From Rubrivivax sp. (GTDB taxonomy: Bacteria > Pseudomonadota > Gammaproteobacteria > Burkholderiales > Burkholderiaceae_C): a stretch of 10,568 bases of DNA. The stretch lies in NCBI GenBank assembly GCA_020851615.1, contig JADZCL010000194.1, positions 1 to 10,568 of the forward strand, read 5' to 3'. Made by a program: the position numbers and the translations under genes. Position 1 is the first letter of the stretch; the number at the start of each line of letters is the position of its first letter. This document shows, piece by piece, positions 4,392 through 10,568 of this stretch. Under the pieces are notes generated by a model. The model had not been told where the DNA came from. It worked only from the letters and a program-made list of their open reading frames with translations, and made no database searches.

Positions 4392-6476
4392 ATGAACCTG
4401 TGCCTGCTGCGTCGCTGCCTGTATCCGCTGCTGCTGGCGCTGCTCGTGGCGGGCTGGGTGGCGCCGGCGCAGGCCCGTCGCCTGGCGCTGGTGGTCGGCA
4501 ACGATGCGTACCAGAAGGTGGTCAAGCTCGATCGCGCCGGCGCCGACGCCGAGGCGGTGGCGCGCGAGCTCGGCGCCGCAGGCTTTGAGGTCTCGCTGCA
4601 CCGGGACCTGAGCAACACGCGCTTTGCTGTGGCGGTCTCCGAGTTCTACGACAAGGTGAAGAAGGGCGACGAGGTCGTCGTCTTCTACGCCGGGCACGGC
4701 GTGCAGACCGAGCGTGGCGCACAACTGCTGCCGATCGACATCGAGGGCGACACCGAGTTCGTCGTGGAGCGGCTGTCGCAACCGGTCAACGGCCTGCTCG
4801 ACAGCCTCGAGCGACTGCAGCCGCGCGTGTCGCTGGTGATCATCGACGCGTGCCGAGACAACCCGCTGCGCGCGCAAGGACGCTCGATCGGCGCAGCACG
4901 CGGCCTCTCCGGCCCCAACGTGGCGCGCGGGCAGATGCTGATGTTCTCGGCCGCCAGCCGCGAGCGTGCGCTCGATTCGCTGGGCAAGGACGACAAGAAC
5001 GCCAACGGCGTCTTCACGCGCGAGTTGGTGGCACGCCTGCGCACGCCGGGCATGCCCTTCGAGAAGGTCGCGCGCGAGGTGCAGAACGCGGTCGAGCAGC
5101 TCGCGGCCACCGTCAATCACAAGCAGCGGCCGCTGGTCGTCAACGATTCGATCGGCGACTTCGCCTTCTACCCGGCCGCAGGCGCGGCACCCGCCGCACC
5201 CGTGGCCGCGCCGGCGCCCGACGCCGCCCAGCTGGCGGCCTCGCGCGAGGACCGCTTCTGGGATGGTGTGCTCAAGGCGGACACGGTGGAGGCCTATCGC
5301 GGCTATCTGGAGCGCTACCCGCAGGGCGAGTACGCCGTGGTTGCGCGGGCGGCCATCGCCAAGCGCATGCCCGCAGGCGGTGCCGTGGTGGCGCAGAACA
5401 GCACGCGTGGGGCCGACGGGGGGCATGCCGACGCCGGGGCGTCGAGCACGCCGGCCGCAGCGGCACAGCCGGCCTTGCTGCCGGCACCTGCCGCCGCGCC
5501 GGCTGCACCGGCTGCACCGCCTGCGGCGACAGCCCCAGGCGTTGCACCCGGCACGGCGCCTGCCGCCGCAGCGCCCGTGCCCGGCGTGGCACAGCCGGCG
5601 CCGGCAGCGGCTTCGTCACCCGCAGGTGCGCTGGCGCGCCAGCATGCGGCCTATGCACTGCCCAACGGCGACCGCTTCGAGGGCGACGTGCAGGGCAACC
5701 GGCGCAACGGCCAGGGGGTGTACCGGTTTGCCAATGGCGACCGCTACGAGGGCCAGTTCGCCGACGACCGCTTCATGGGCCAGGGCGTGATGCACTACGC
5801 CAGCGGCGACCGCTACGCGGGGGGCTTCCTCGACATCGCCCGCCAGGGCAAGGGCACGATGGTGTTTGCCAACGGGGATCGCTACGAGGGTGAGTTCGAC
5901 AACAACCTCTACGAGGGGCAGGGCAGCCTGAGCTTTGCCTCCGGCGAGCGCTACACGGGCGGCTTCCACGGGGGGCGAAAGAGCGGGCAGGGCGAGCAGA
6001 TCTTTGCCAACCAGGACCGCTACAGCGGGCCTTTTGCCGATGACAAGCCGCAGGGCAAGGGGACGATGCGCCACGCCAACGGCGATGTCTACGAAGGGGA
6101 GTTCGTGCGGGGCGTGAAGCAGGGTCTCGGTCGCTACCGCTTTGCCAACGGCGACCGCTATGAAGGCGGCTTCGAGGGTGGCCTGTTCAGCGGCAAGGGC
6201 GTCCTGGTGCTGGCCAATGGCGACCGCTACGAAGGCGGCTTCCACAACAATGCCAAGGAAGGCGCGGGCGTGCACTACTTCGCCAACAAGGACCGCTACG
6301 AAGGCGCGTTCCACAACGGGGTGCAGCACGGCCAGGGCACGCACTACTTCGCCAACGGGGACCGCTACGTCGGCCCCTTCGTCGCCGGGGTGCGCCATGG
6401 CAAGGGCAGCTACCGTTTCGCCAGCGGCGACGTGCGCGAGATCGAGTACGACAAGGGCGTCGAGAAGACGCCCTGA
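4392..6476 (+). CDS. Secreted caspase-like (peptidase C14) protein with eleven C-terminal MORN repeats
   Basis: This 694-residue protein has a Sec signal peptide (core YPLLLALLVAGWV, probable cut after AQA, residue 28). A caspase/metacaspase-like p20 domain follows (about 29-260). It starts RLALVVGNDAYQKV and carries the catalytic His102 in VVFYAGHGVQ and Cys154 in LVIIDACRDNP, so the dyad is intact. The later FSAASRERALDS and NGVFTRELVARLRTPG correspond to the substrate-side part of bacterial C14 proteins. A segment FWDGVLKADTVEAYRGYLER (289-308), common after bacterial caspase domains, leads into an Ala/Pro-rich linker (about 352-412). Residues 427-679 are eleven MORN units, with a short 15-residue tail. 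The start lies 8 bases after the binding-protein stop with no clear Shine-Dalgarno, suggesting coupled translation. The target is unknown; export points to an envelope role rather than cytoplasmic cell death. Confidence 0.88.
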   Translation: MNLCLLRRCLYPLLLALLVAGWVAPAQARRLALVVGNDAYQKVVKLDRAGADAEAVARELGAAGFEVSLHRDLSNTRFAVAVSEFYDKVKKGDEVVVFYAGHGVQTERGAQLLPIDIEGDTEFVVERLSQPVNGLLDSLERLQPRVSLVIIDACRDNPLRAQGRSIGAARGLSGPNVARGQMLMFSAASRERALDSLGKDDKNANGVFTRELVARLRTPGMPFEKVAREVQNAVEQLAATVNHKQRPLVVNDSIGDFAFYPAAGAAPAAPVAAPAPDAAQLAASREDRFWDGVLKADTVEAYRGYLERYPQGEYAVVARAAIAKRMPAGGAVVAQNSTRGADGGHADAGASSTPAAAAQPALLPAPAAAPAAPAAPPAATAPGVAPGTAPAAAAPVPGVAQPAPAAASSPAGALARQHAAYALPNGDRFEGDVQGNRRNGQGVYRFANGDRYEGQFADDRFMGQGVMHYASGDRYAGGFLDIARQGKGTMVFANGDRYEGEFDNNLYEGQGSLSFASGERYTGGFHGGRKSGQGEQIFANQDRYSGPFADDKPQGKGTMRHANGDVYEGEFVRGVKQGLGRYRFANGDRYEGGFEGGLFSGKGVLVLANGDRYEGGFHNNAKEGAGVHYFANKDRYEGAFHNGVQHGQGTHYFANGDRYVGPFVAGVRHGKGSYRFASGDVREIEYDKGVEKTP
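5670..6428 (+). repeat. Eleven tandem 69-bp units encoding 23-residue MORN repeats
   Basis: Eleven consecutive units of exactly 69 bases code for 23-residue repeats with consensus DRYEGxFxxxxxxGxGxxxFANG. Gly5, Gly14, Gly16 and Ala21 are present in all eleven, and Phe7 in ten (Val in unit 1). There is no insertion or deletion between units. The DNA is similar but not identical: codon choice varies between units, so the array is not a very recent amplification. MORN repeats (PF02493) form an elongated beta-sheet that in other proteins binds membranes, phospholipids or partner proteins. A final half-unit, DVREIEY, begins a twelfth copy and then diverges. Confidence 0.93.
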
Positions 6477-6502
6477 GGCCGGCTGCGGCCGACCTCAGGG
6501 CG
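6469..6502. terminator. Bidirectional hairpin between convergent caspase and rfbC genes, containing both stop codons
   Basis: Perfect 10-base arms, CGCCCTGAGG (6469-6478) and CCTCAGGGCG (6493-6502), enclose 14 bases. Those can extend the stem by 4 bp beyond one C-A mismatch, closed by a TGCG loop. The + strand gene stops at TGA 6474-6476 in the left arm; the - strand gene stops at the complement of TCA 6495-6497 in the right arm. On the - strand the hairpin is followed by TCTTCTCG, a weak pyrimidine/T tract. On the + strand a G/C-rich sequence follows, so intrinsic termination there is doubtful. The convergent position supports a shared termination role. Confidence 0.65.
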
Positions 6503-7073
6503 CCGGCGGCAGTTCGGCCGCGTTCAGTCGCGGTGCGGCAGCGTCCTTGGCGGCGACCAGGGGTGCGGCGCCGATGCGCGCCAGCGGCCAGTCGATGCCG
6601 ATGGCCGCGTCGTCCCAGCGCAGCGCACGCTCGCAGTCGCGGGCGTAGACGTCGGTCGTCTTGTAGAGGAAATGCGTGTCGTCGGCGAGGGCGAGAAAAC
6701 CGTGCGCGAAACCCTCGGGGATCCAGAGCTGGCGACCGTTCTCGGCACTCAACTCGACGCCCGTCCAGTTCCCGAAGGTGGGCGAGCCGCGGCGGATGTC
6801 GACCGCCACGTCAAACGCGGCGCCACGCACCACGCGTACCAGCTTGCCCTGCGGATGCGGCGGCAACTGGTAGTGCAGGCCGCGCAGCACCCCGGCCTTG
6901 CTGCAGGAGTGGTTGTCCTGCACGAAGGCGCGCGGCGGCGGCAGGCCGAGCATGCGCAGGCCGGCGTCGAAGCGGGACTGGTTCCAGCTCTCCATGAACC
7001 AGCCGCGCTCGTCGGCGAACACCGCCGGCTCGACGATGACGACGCCGGGCAGGCTGCTTGGCAGCAGCTTCAC
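6495..7073 (-). CDS. rfbC: dTDP-4-dehydrorhamnose 3,5-epimerase
   Basis: RfbC (RmlC) inverts C3 and C5 of dTDP-4-dehydro-6-deoxyglucose, the third step in making dTDP-L-rhamnose. The 192-residue length is within the family range. Family signatures are visible: [13 protein letters not shown] near the start, GVLRGLHYQ with the catalytic base His67, [15 protein letters not shown] (87-101), [11 protein letters not shown] (117-127), and FLYKTTDVY, in which Tyr137 occupies the position of the catalytic acid (70 residues after the His, as in characterised RmlC enzymes). The start is a GTG at 7073 that overlaps the rfbA stop by four bases (GTGA), implying translational coupling. It is the last gene of the nucleotide-sugar operon and ends inside the shared hairpin. 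Confidence 0.95.
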   Translation of the reverse strand: MKLLPSSLPGVVIVEPAVFADERGWFMESWNQSRFDAGLRMLGLPPPRAFVQDNHSCSKAGVLRGLHYQLPPHPQGKLVRVVRGAAFDVAVDIRRGSPTFGNWTGVELSAENGRQLWIPEGFAHGFLALADDTHFLYKTTDVYARDCERALRWDDAAIGIDWPLARIGAAPLVAAKDAAAPRLNAAELPPAP

Positions 7074-7954
7074 CGGAACACCTTCTCGGCCAGGACCTGC
7101 ATCAGATATTGCCCGTAGCCGTTCTTCAGCATCGGCTGCGCCTGGCGCTCGAGCTCGGCGGCGCTGATCCAGCCGGCGCGGTAGGCGATCTCCTCCGGGC
7201 AGGCAACCTTCAGGCCCTGGCGCTTTTCCAGGGTGGCGATGAACTGGCTCGCCTCGAGCAGGCTGTCGTGGGTGCCGGTGTCCAGCCAGGCGTAGCCGCG
7301 GCCCATGATCTCGACCTCGAGCTGGTGCTGGCGCAGGTAGCGGGCGTTGACCTCGGTGATCTCCAGCTCGCCGCGCTGGCTTGGCTTGATGTCGGCGGCG
7401 ATGTCGCAGACCTGCTCGTCGTAGAAGTAGAGGCCGGTGACCGCGTAGTTGCTCTTGGGTCGTGCCGGCTTTTCCTCGATGCTGATCGCGTGCCGCTGGT
7501 CATCGAACTCGACCACGCCGTAGCGCTCGGGGTCATGCACGTGGTAGGCGAACACCGAGGCGCCGCTGGCACGCGCGTGGGCACGGCGCAGCAGCGGCTG
7601 GAAGTCGTGGCCATGGAAGATGTTGTCGCCCAGCACCAGCGCGCTCGGGGCGCCGCCGATGAACTGGCGCCCGAGGATGAAGGCCTGCGCCAGGCCGTCT
7701 GGACTGGGCTGCACGCAGTAGCTCAGGTTCATGCCCCAGCGGCTGCCGTCACCCAGCAGCGCGGCAAAGCGCGGCGTGTCCTGCGGCGTGCTGATGACGA
7801 GCACGTCGCGCATGCCCGCCAGCATCAGCGTCGAGAGCGGGTAGTAGACCATCGGCTTGTCGTACACCGGCAGCAACTGCTTGCTCATGGCGAGAGTGGC
7901 CGGATGCAGCCGGGTGCCGGAGCCCCCGGCGAGGATGATGCCCTTGCGGTTCAT
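7070..7954 (-). CDS. rfbA: Glucose-1-phosphate thymidylyltransferase
   Basis: RfbA (RmlA) joins glucose-1-phosphate and dTTP to give dTDP-glucose, the first step of dTDP-L-rhamnose synthesis. The protein is 294 residues, the normal size. The nucleotide-binding signature [11 protein letters not shown] is at residues 10-20, followed by [20 protein letters not shown]. Metal-binding aspartates are expected at D110 (in [10 protein letters not shown]) and D225 (in WLDTGTHDS), and the [20 protein letters not shown] stretch (159-178) is characteristic. ATG 7954 was chosen because residues 1-10 ([10 protein letters not shown]) match the family start; the frame upstream lies in the rfbD 3' region. It is separated from rfbD by 28 bases, the only real gap in this operon, and overlaps rfbC. 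In related enzymes dTDP-rhamnose inhibits RmlA allosterically. Confidence 0.97.
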   Translation of the reverse strand: MNRKGIILAGGSGTRLHPATLAMSKQLLPVYDKPMVYYPLSTLMLAGMRDVLVISTPQDTPRFAALLGDGSRWGMNLSYCVQPSPDGLAQAFILGRQFIGGAPSALVLGDNIFHGHDFQPLLRRAHARASGASVFAYHVHDPERYGVVEFDDQRHAISIEEKPARPKSNYAVTGLYFYDEQVCDIAADIKPSQRGELEITEVNARYLRQHQLEVEIMGRGYAWLDTGTHDSLLEASQFIATLEKRQGLKVACPEEIAYRAGWISAAELERQAQPMLKNGYGQYLMQVLAEKVFR

Positions 7955-7982
7955 GACGGGGTGAGTCCTGCAGGTGGCGGGT

Positions 7983-8882
7983 TCAGACGCCGAGCGCTTC
8001 GTGCAGCATGCGCTCGACGCCGGCTTGCCAGTGCGGCAGCACGAGGCCAAAGGTCCGCTGCAGCCGGGTCGTGTCCAGGCGCGAGTTCAGCGGCCGGCGC
8101 GCCGGCGTCGGGAAGGCGTGGGTCGGGACGGGGTGGACGGCGTCTGGCGCCACGCGCACCGTCTGCCCATGCGCGCGCGCCCACTCGATCACGCAGCGCG
8201 CGTAGCCGTGCCAGCTCGTCTGCCCGCCGGCCACGCAGTGGTAGGTGCCGGCCAGGGCCGGGTTGGCGAGTGCGGCGCGCAGCGCATGCGCTGACGCGTC
8301 GGCCAGCAGGTCGGCGCCGGTGGGCGCGCCGATCTGGTCGTCGATGACGCGCAACTCGTCGCGCTCGGCGGCCAGGCGCAGCATGGTGCGCGCGAAGTTG
8401 GCGCCGCGTGCGGCATAGACCCAGCTCGTGCGCAGGATCAGGTGGTGGCAGCCACTGGCGCGGATCGCCTCCTCGCCCTCGAGCTTGGTCTGGCCGTAGA
8501 TGTTCAAGGGGCCCGTTGCAGCGTCCTCGCTGCGTGGGGTGCTGCCACTGCCGTCGAAGACGTAGTCGGTGCTGTAGTGCAGCAGCCAGGCGCCCTGTGC
8601 GGCCGCAGCGCGCGCCAGCACGCCCGGTGCGGTGGCGTTGAGCGCGCGTGCACGCGCGGGCTCCCCCTCGGCCTGATCGACCGCGGTGTGCGCCGCCGCG
8701 TTGGCGATGAGCGCCGGCTGCACGCGCTGCACCAGATCGGCCAGCGACTCGGGGTCGCTGAAGTCCGCGCGCAGCGGCGCCGGTGAATCGAAGTCGCAGG
8801 CGAGCACCTCGCCCAGCGGCGCGAGCGCGCGCTGCAACTCCCAACCCACCTGGCCCTTGCAGCCCAGCAGCAGGATCTTCAT
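7983..8882 (-). CDS. rfbD: dTDP-4-dehydrorhamnose reductase
   Basis: RfbD (RmlD) reduces dTDP-4-dehydro-L-rhamnose to dTDP-L-rhamnose with NAD(P)H, the final step of the pathway. The 299-residue protein is a short-chain dehydrogenase/reductase of the extended type. It has the nucleotide-binding GCKGQVG (7-13), [12 protein letters not shown] (61-72), the family block STDYVFDG (104-111), the catalytic YGQTK (Tyr129, Lys133) and RTSWVY (151-156). ATG 8880-8882 overlaps the rfbB stop (ATGA, four bases), which fixes the start and implies coupled translation. Its placement between rfbB and rfbA follows the common rfbBDAC order. Confidence 0.97.
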   Translation of the reverse strand: MKILLLGCKGQVGWELQRALAPLGEVLACDFDSPAPLRADFSDPESLADLVQRVQPALIANAAAHTAVDQAEGEPARARALNATAPGVLARAAAAQGAWLLHYSTDYVFDGSGSTPRSEDAATGPLNIYGQTKLEGEEAIRASGCHHLILRTSWVYAARGANFARTMLRLAAERDELRVIDDQIGAPTGADLLADASAHALRAALANPALAGTYHCVAGGQTSWHGYARCVIEWARAHGQTVRVAPDAVHPVPTHAFPTPARRPLNSRLDTTRLQRTFGLVLPHWQAGVERMLHEALGV

Positions 8883-9946
8883 CCGCGGCCCGCGTAGTTC
8901 GTTGCCACCCAGTCGCGGTAGCTGCCGCTCTGCACGGCGGCCACCCAGGCAGCGTGCGCCAGGTACCAGTGCACGGTCTTGCGGATGCCGCTGTCGAAGG
9001 TCTCGCCGGGGCGCCAGCCGAGTTCGCGCTCGATCTTGCGCGCATCGATCGCGTAGCGGCGGTCGTGGCCGGGGCGGTCCTTCACGTGCGTGATGAGGCG
9101 CGCGTAGGTGCCGCCCGGGTCGGGCCGCAACTCGTCGAGCAGGCCACAGATGGTGTGCACGATCGCGCGGTTGGGCTGTTCGTTCCAGCCACCGATGTTG
9201 TAGACCTCGCCCGGTGTGCCCCGGGCGAGCACGGTGCGGATCGCGCTGCAGTGGTCGCCCACGTAGAGCCAGTCGCGCACCTGCTGCCCGTCGCCGTAGA
9301 TCGGCAGCGGCTTGCCGGCGAGCGCGTTGGCGATCATCAGCGGAATCAGCTTCTCGGGGAACTGCAGGGGCCCGTAGTTGTTGCTGCAGTTGGTCGTCAG
9401 CACCGGCAGGCCGTAGGTGTGGTGCCAGGCGCGCACGAGGTGGTCGCTGGCGGCCTTGCTGGCGCTGTAGGGGCTGTTGGGGGCGTAGGGATGCTGCTCG
9501 GTGAATGCCGGGGCATCGGGGGCCAGGCTGCCGTAGACCTCGTCGGTGCTGACGTGCAGGAAGCGGAATGCCGCGCGGGCGTCGTGCGGCAGCGCGCTCC
9601 AATACGCGCGCACGGCTTCCAGCAGCGTGAACGTGCCTTCGACGTTGGTCTTGATGAAGGCGCCGGGGCCGTGGATGCTGCGGTCGACGTGGCTCTCGGC
9701 GGCCAAATGCAGGACGGCACGCGGTCGGTGCTCCTGCAGCAGGCGGTCCAGCAGCTCGCGCGTACCGATGTCGCCGTGCACGAAGAGGTGGCGGCCGTCG
9801 TCGGCCAGCGCGGCCAGGTTCTGCCGGTTGCCGGCGTAGGTGAGGGCGTCGAGGTTGACGATGGGCTCGGCTGCCGGGTCGGCGAGCCAGTCGAGCACGA
9901 AGTTGCTGCCGATGAAGCCGGCGCCGCCGGTGACGAGAAGAGTCAT
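8879..9946 (-). CDS. rfbB: dTDP-glucose 4,6-dehydratase
   Basis: RfbB (RmlB) converts dTDP-glucose to dTDP-4-dehydro-6-deoxyglucose using tightly bound NAD, the second step to dTDP-L-rhamnose. The protein has 355 residues, as expected. The N-terminal Rossmann motif is TGGAGFIG (6-13). [11 protein letters not shown] lies at 81-91. The active-site triad region is STDEVYG (133-139, with Asp135 and Glu136 as the usual acid/base pair), followed by YSASK (Tyr160, Lys164). [17 protein letters not shown] and [14 protein letters not shown] are characteristic of RmlB. ATG 9944-9946 overlaps the stop of the upstream manC-type gene by four bases (ATGA). Confidence 0.97.
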   Translation of the reverse strand: MTLLVTGGAGFIGSNFVLDWLADPAAEPIVNLDALTYAGNRQNLAALADDGRHLFVHGDIGTRELLDRLLQEHRPRAVLHLAAESHVDRSIHGPGAFIKTNVEGTFTLLEAVRAYWSALPHDARAAFRFLHVSTDEVYGSLAPDAPAFTEQHPYAPNSPYSASKAASDHLVRAWHHTYGLPVLTTNCSNNYGPLQFPEKLIPLMIANALAGKPLPIYGDGQQVRDWLYVGDHCSAIRTVLARGTPGEVYNIGGWNEQPNRAIVHTICGLLDELRPDPGGTYARLITHVKDRPGHDRRYAIDARKIERELGWRPGETFDSGIRKTVHWYLAHAAWVAAVQSGSYRDWVATNYAGRG

Positions 9947-10568
9947 TTCCTGCCGTAGGTGTCCTCGTAGCGGACGATGTCGTCCTCGCCGAGATAGGAC
10001 CCGGACTGTACTTCGATGATCTCCAGCGGCACCTTGCCCGGGTTGGCCAGCCGGTGCACCTGCCCGAGCGGGATGTAGGTGCTCTGGTTCTCGGAGAGCA
10101 GCATCACCTTGTCGCCGACGGTGACCTCGGCGGTGCCGCTGACGACGATCCAGTGCTCGGCGCGGTGGTGGTGCATCTGCAGGCTCAGGGATGCGCCGGG
10201 CTTGACGAGGATGCGCTTGACCTGGTGGCGCGGGCCGTGGTCGACGCTGTCGTACCACCCCCAGGGGCGATGCACCTTGCGGTGCAGCGCGTGCTCGCCG
10301 CGTTGCTCGCGGCCGAGCTGGCTGACGATCTTCTTCACGTCCTGGCTCTTCTGGCGGTCGGCCACGAGCACGGCGTCGGGGGTCTCGACGATGACGACGT
10401 TGTCCAGGCCCACGGCCGCGACCAGGCGGCTGGTGGCGTGGACCAGGGTGTTGTGGCTGTCGGTGACGATGGCGTCGCCGCGGCTGGCGTTGCCCTGTGC
10501 ATCGTGCGCGGCGACCTGCCACACGGCCTCCCAGGCGCCGAGATCGTTCCAGCCGGCGTCCAGCGGGA
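9943..10568 (-). CDS. Mannose-1-phosphate guanylyltransferase / mannose-6-phosphate isomerase (AlgA/ManC type), 5' partial
   Basis: About 207 C-terminal residues are present; the frame runs off the right edge of the window. The edge encodes [14 protein letters not shown], the conserved end of the nucleotidyltransferase domain of AlgA/CpsB/ManC enzymes, followed by a left-handed beta-helix-like linker ([20 protein letters not shown]). A type II phosphomannose isomerase cupin comes next: [11 protein letters not shown], then [23 protein letters not shown], in which Gln, His and Glu are the expected metal ligands, and [13 protein letters not shown] with another His. The enzyme makes mannose-1-phosphate-derived GDP-mannose and can interconvert fructose-6-phosphate and mannose-6-phosphate. 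It is the first visible gene of the operon and its stop overlaps the rfbB start. The promoter must lie outside the window. Gene naming differs between loci (manC, cpsB, algA, xanB). Confidence 0.95.
   Translation of the reverse strand, partial: PLDAGWNDLGAWEAVWQVAAHDAQGNASRGDAIVTDSHNTLVHATSRLVAAVGLDNVVIVETPDAVLVADRQKSQDVKKIVSQLGREQRGEHALHRKVHRPWGWYDSVDHGPRHQVKRILVKPGASLSLQMHHHRAEHWIVVSGTAEVTVGDKVMLLSENQSTYIPLGQVHRLANPGKVPLEIIEVQSGSYLGEDDIVRYEDTYGRK

Noticed and set aside
5437-5640. Low-complexity GC-rich stretch in the caspase gene that could look like a DNA repeat
   Set aside because: It codes in frame for the Ala/Pro linker and shows no regular DNA period, so it is treated as part of the protein and not as a separate repeat.
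7058-8347. 429-codon + strand open frame opposite rfbA and rfbD
   Set aside because: The opposite strand encodes full-length enzymes with intact motifs; this frame is a GC-driven shadow. The same holds for the 391-codon frame at 8783-9958.

Overview
This window comes from a very GC-rich bacterial chromosome. The order CCG-domain oxidoreductase, DUF971 protein, ubiE, Tim44-like protein is one I associate with Burkholderiales (Betaproteobacteria). Together with the base composition, this suggests a member of the Rubrivivax/Leptothrix/Comamonadaceae part of that order. The placement is inference from gene content and was not tested by a database search. LEFT BLOCK (1-2149, + strand): housekeeping genes. 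These are the 3' end of a large redox flavoprotein, a DUF971 protein, the ubiquinone/menaquinone methyltransferase UbiE, and a short Tim44-like domain protein that starts inside the ubiE stop region. In relatives ubiE is usually followed by ubiJ and ubiB; here that continuation is missing. MIDDLE BLOCK (2150-6476, + strand): three closely spaced genes for exported proteins. They encode an EpsD-family peptidyl-prolyl isomerase-like lipoprotein, an orphan LivK-type substrate-binding lipoprotein with no permease or ATPase beside it, and a 694-residue secreted caspase-like (C14) protease. The protease has an intact His/Cys dyad, an Ala/Pro linker and eleven gap-free 23-residue MORN repeats. This trio, probably expressed from a TAGACT box just upstream, is the most unusual part of the window and the best candidate for an undescribed envelope system. 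RIGHT BLOCK (6495-10568, - strand): a tightly coupled nucleotide-sugar operon read from right to left. It holds a manC/cpsB-type mannose-1-phosphate guanylyltransferase/mannose-6-phosphate isomerase (5' end outside the window), then rfbB, rfbD, rfbA and rfbC. It makes GDP-mannose and dTDP-L-rhamnose for exopolysaccharide or O-antigen. EpsD-family proteins are typically encoded in exopolysaccharide loci, so the middle block may be functionally tied to this pathway. The two convergent blocks meet in an 18-base gap, where one hairpin carries the stop codon of each gene in opposite arms. No RNA genes, insertion sequences, CRISPR arrays or attachment sites were seen, and no gene-free stretch exceeds about 150 bases.
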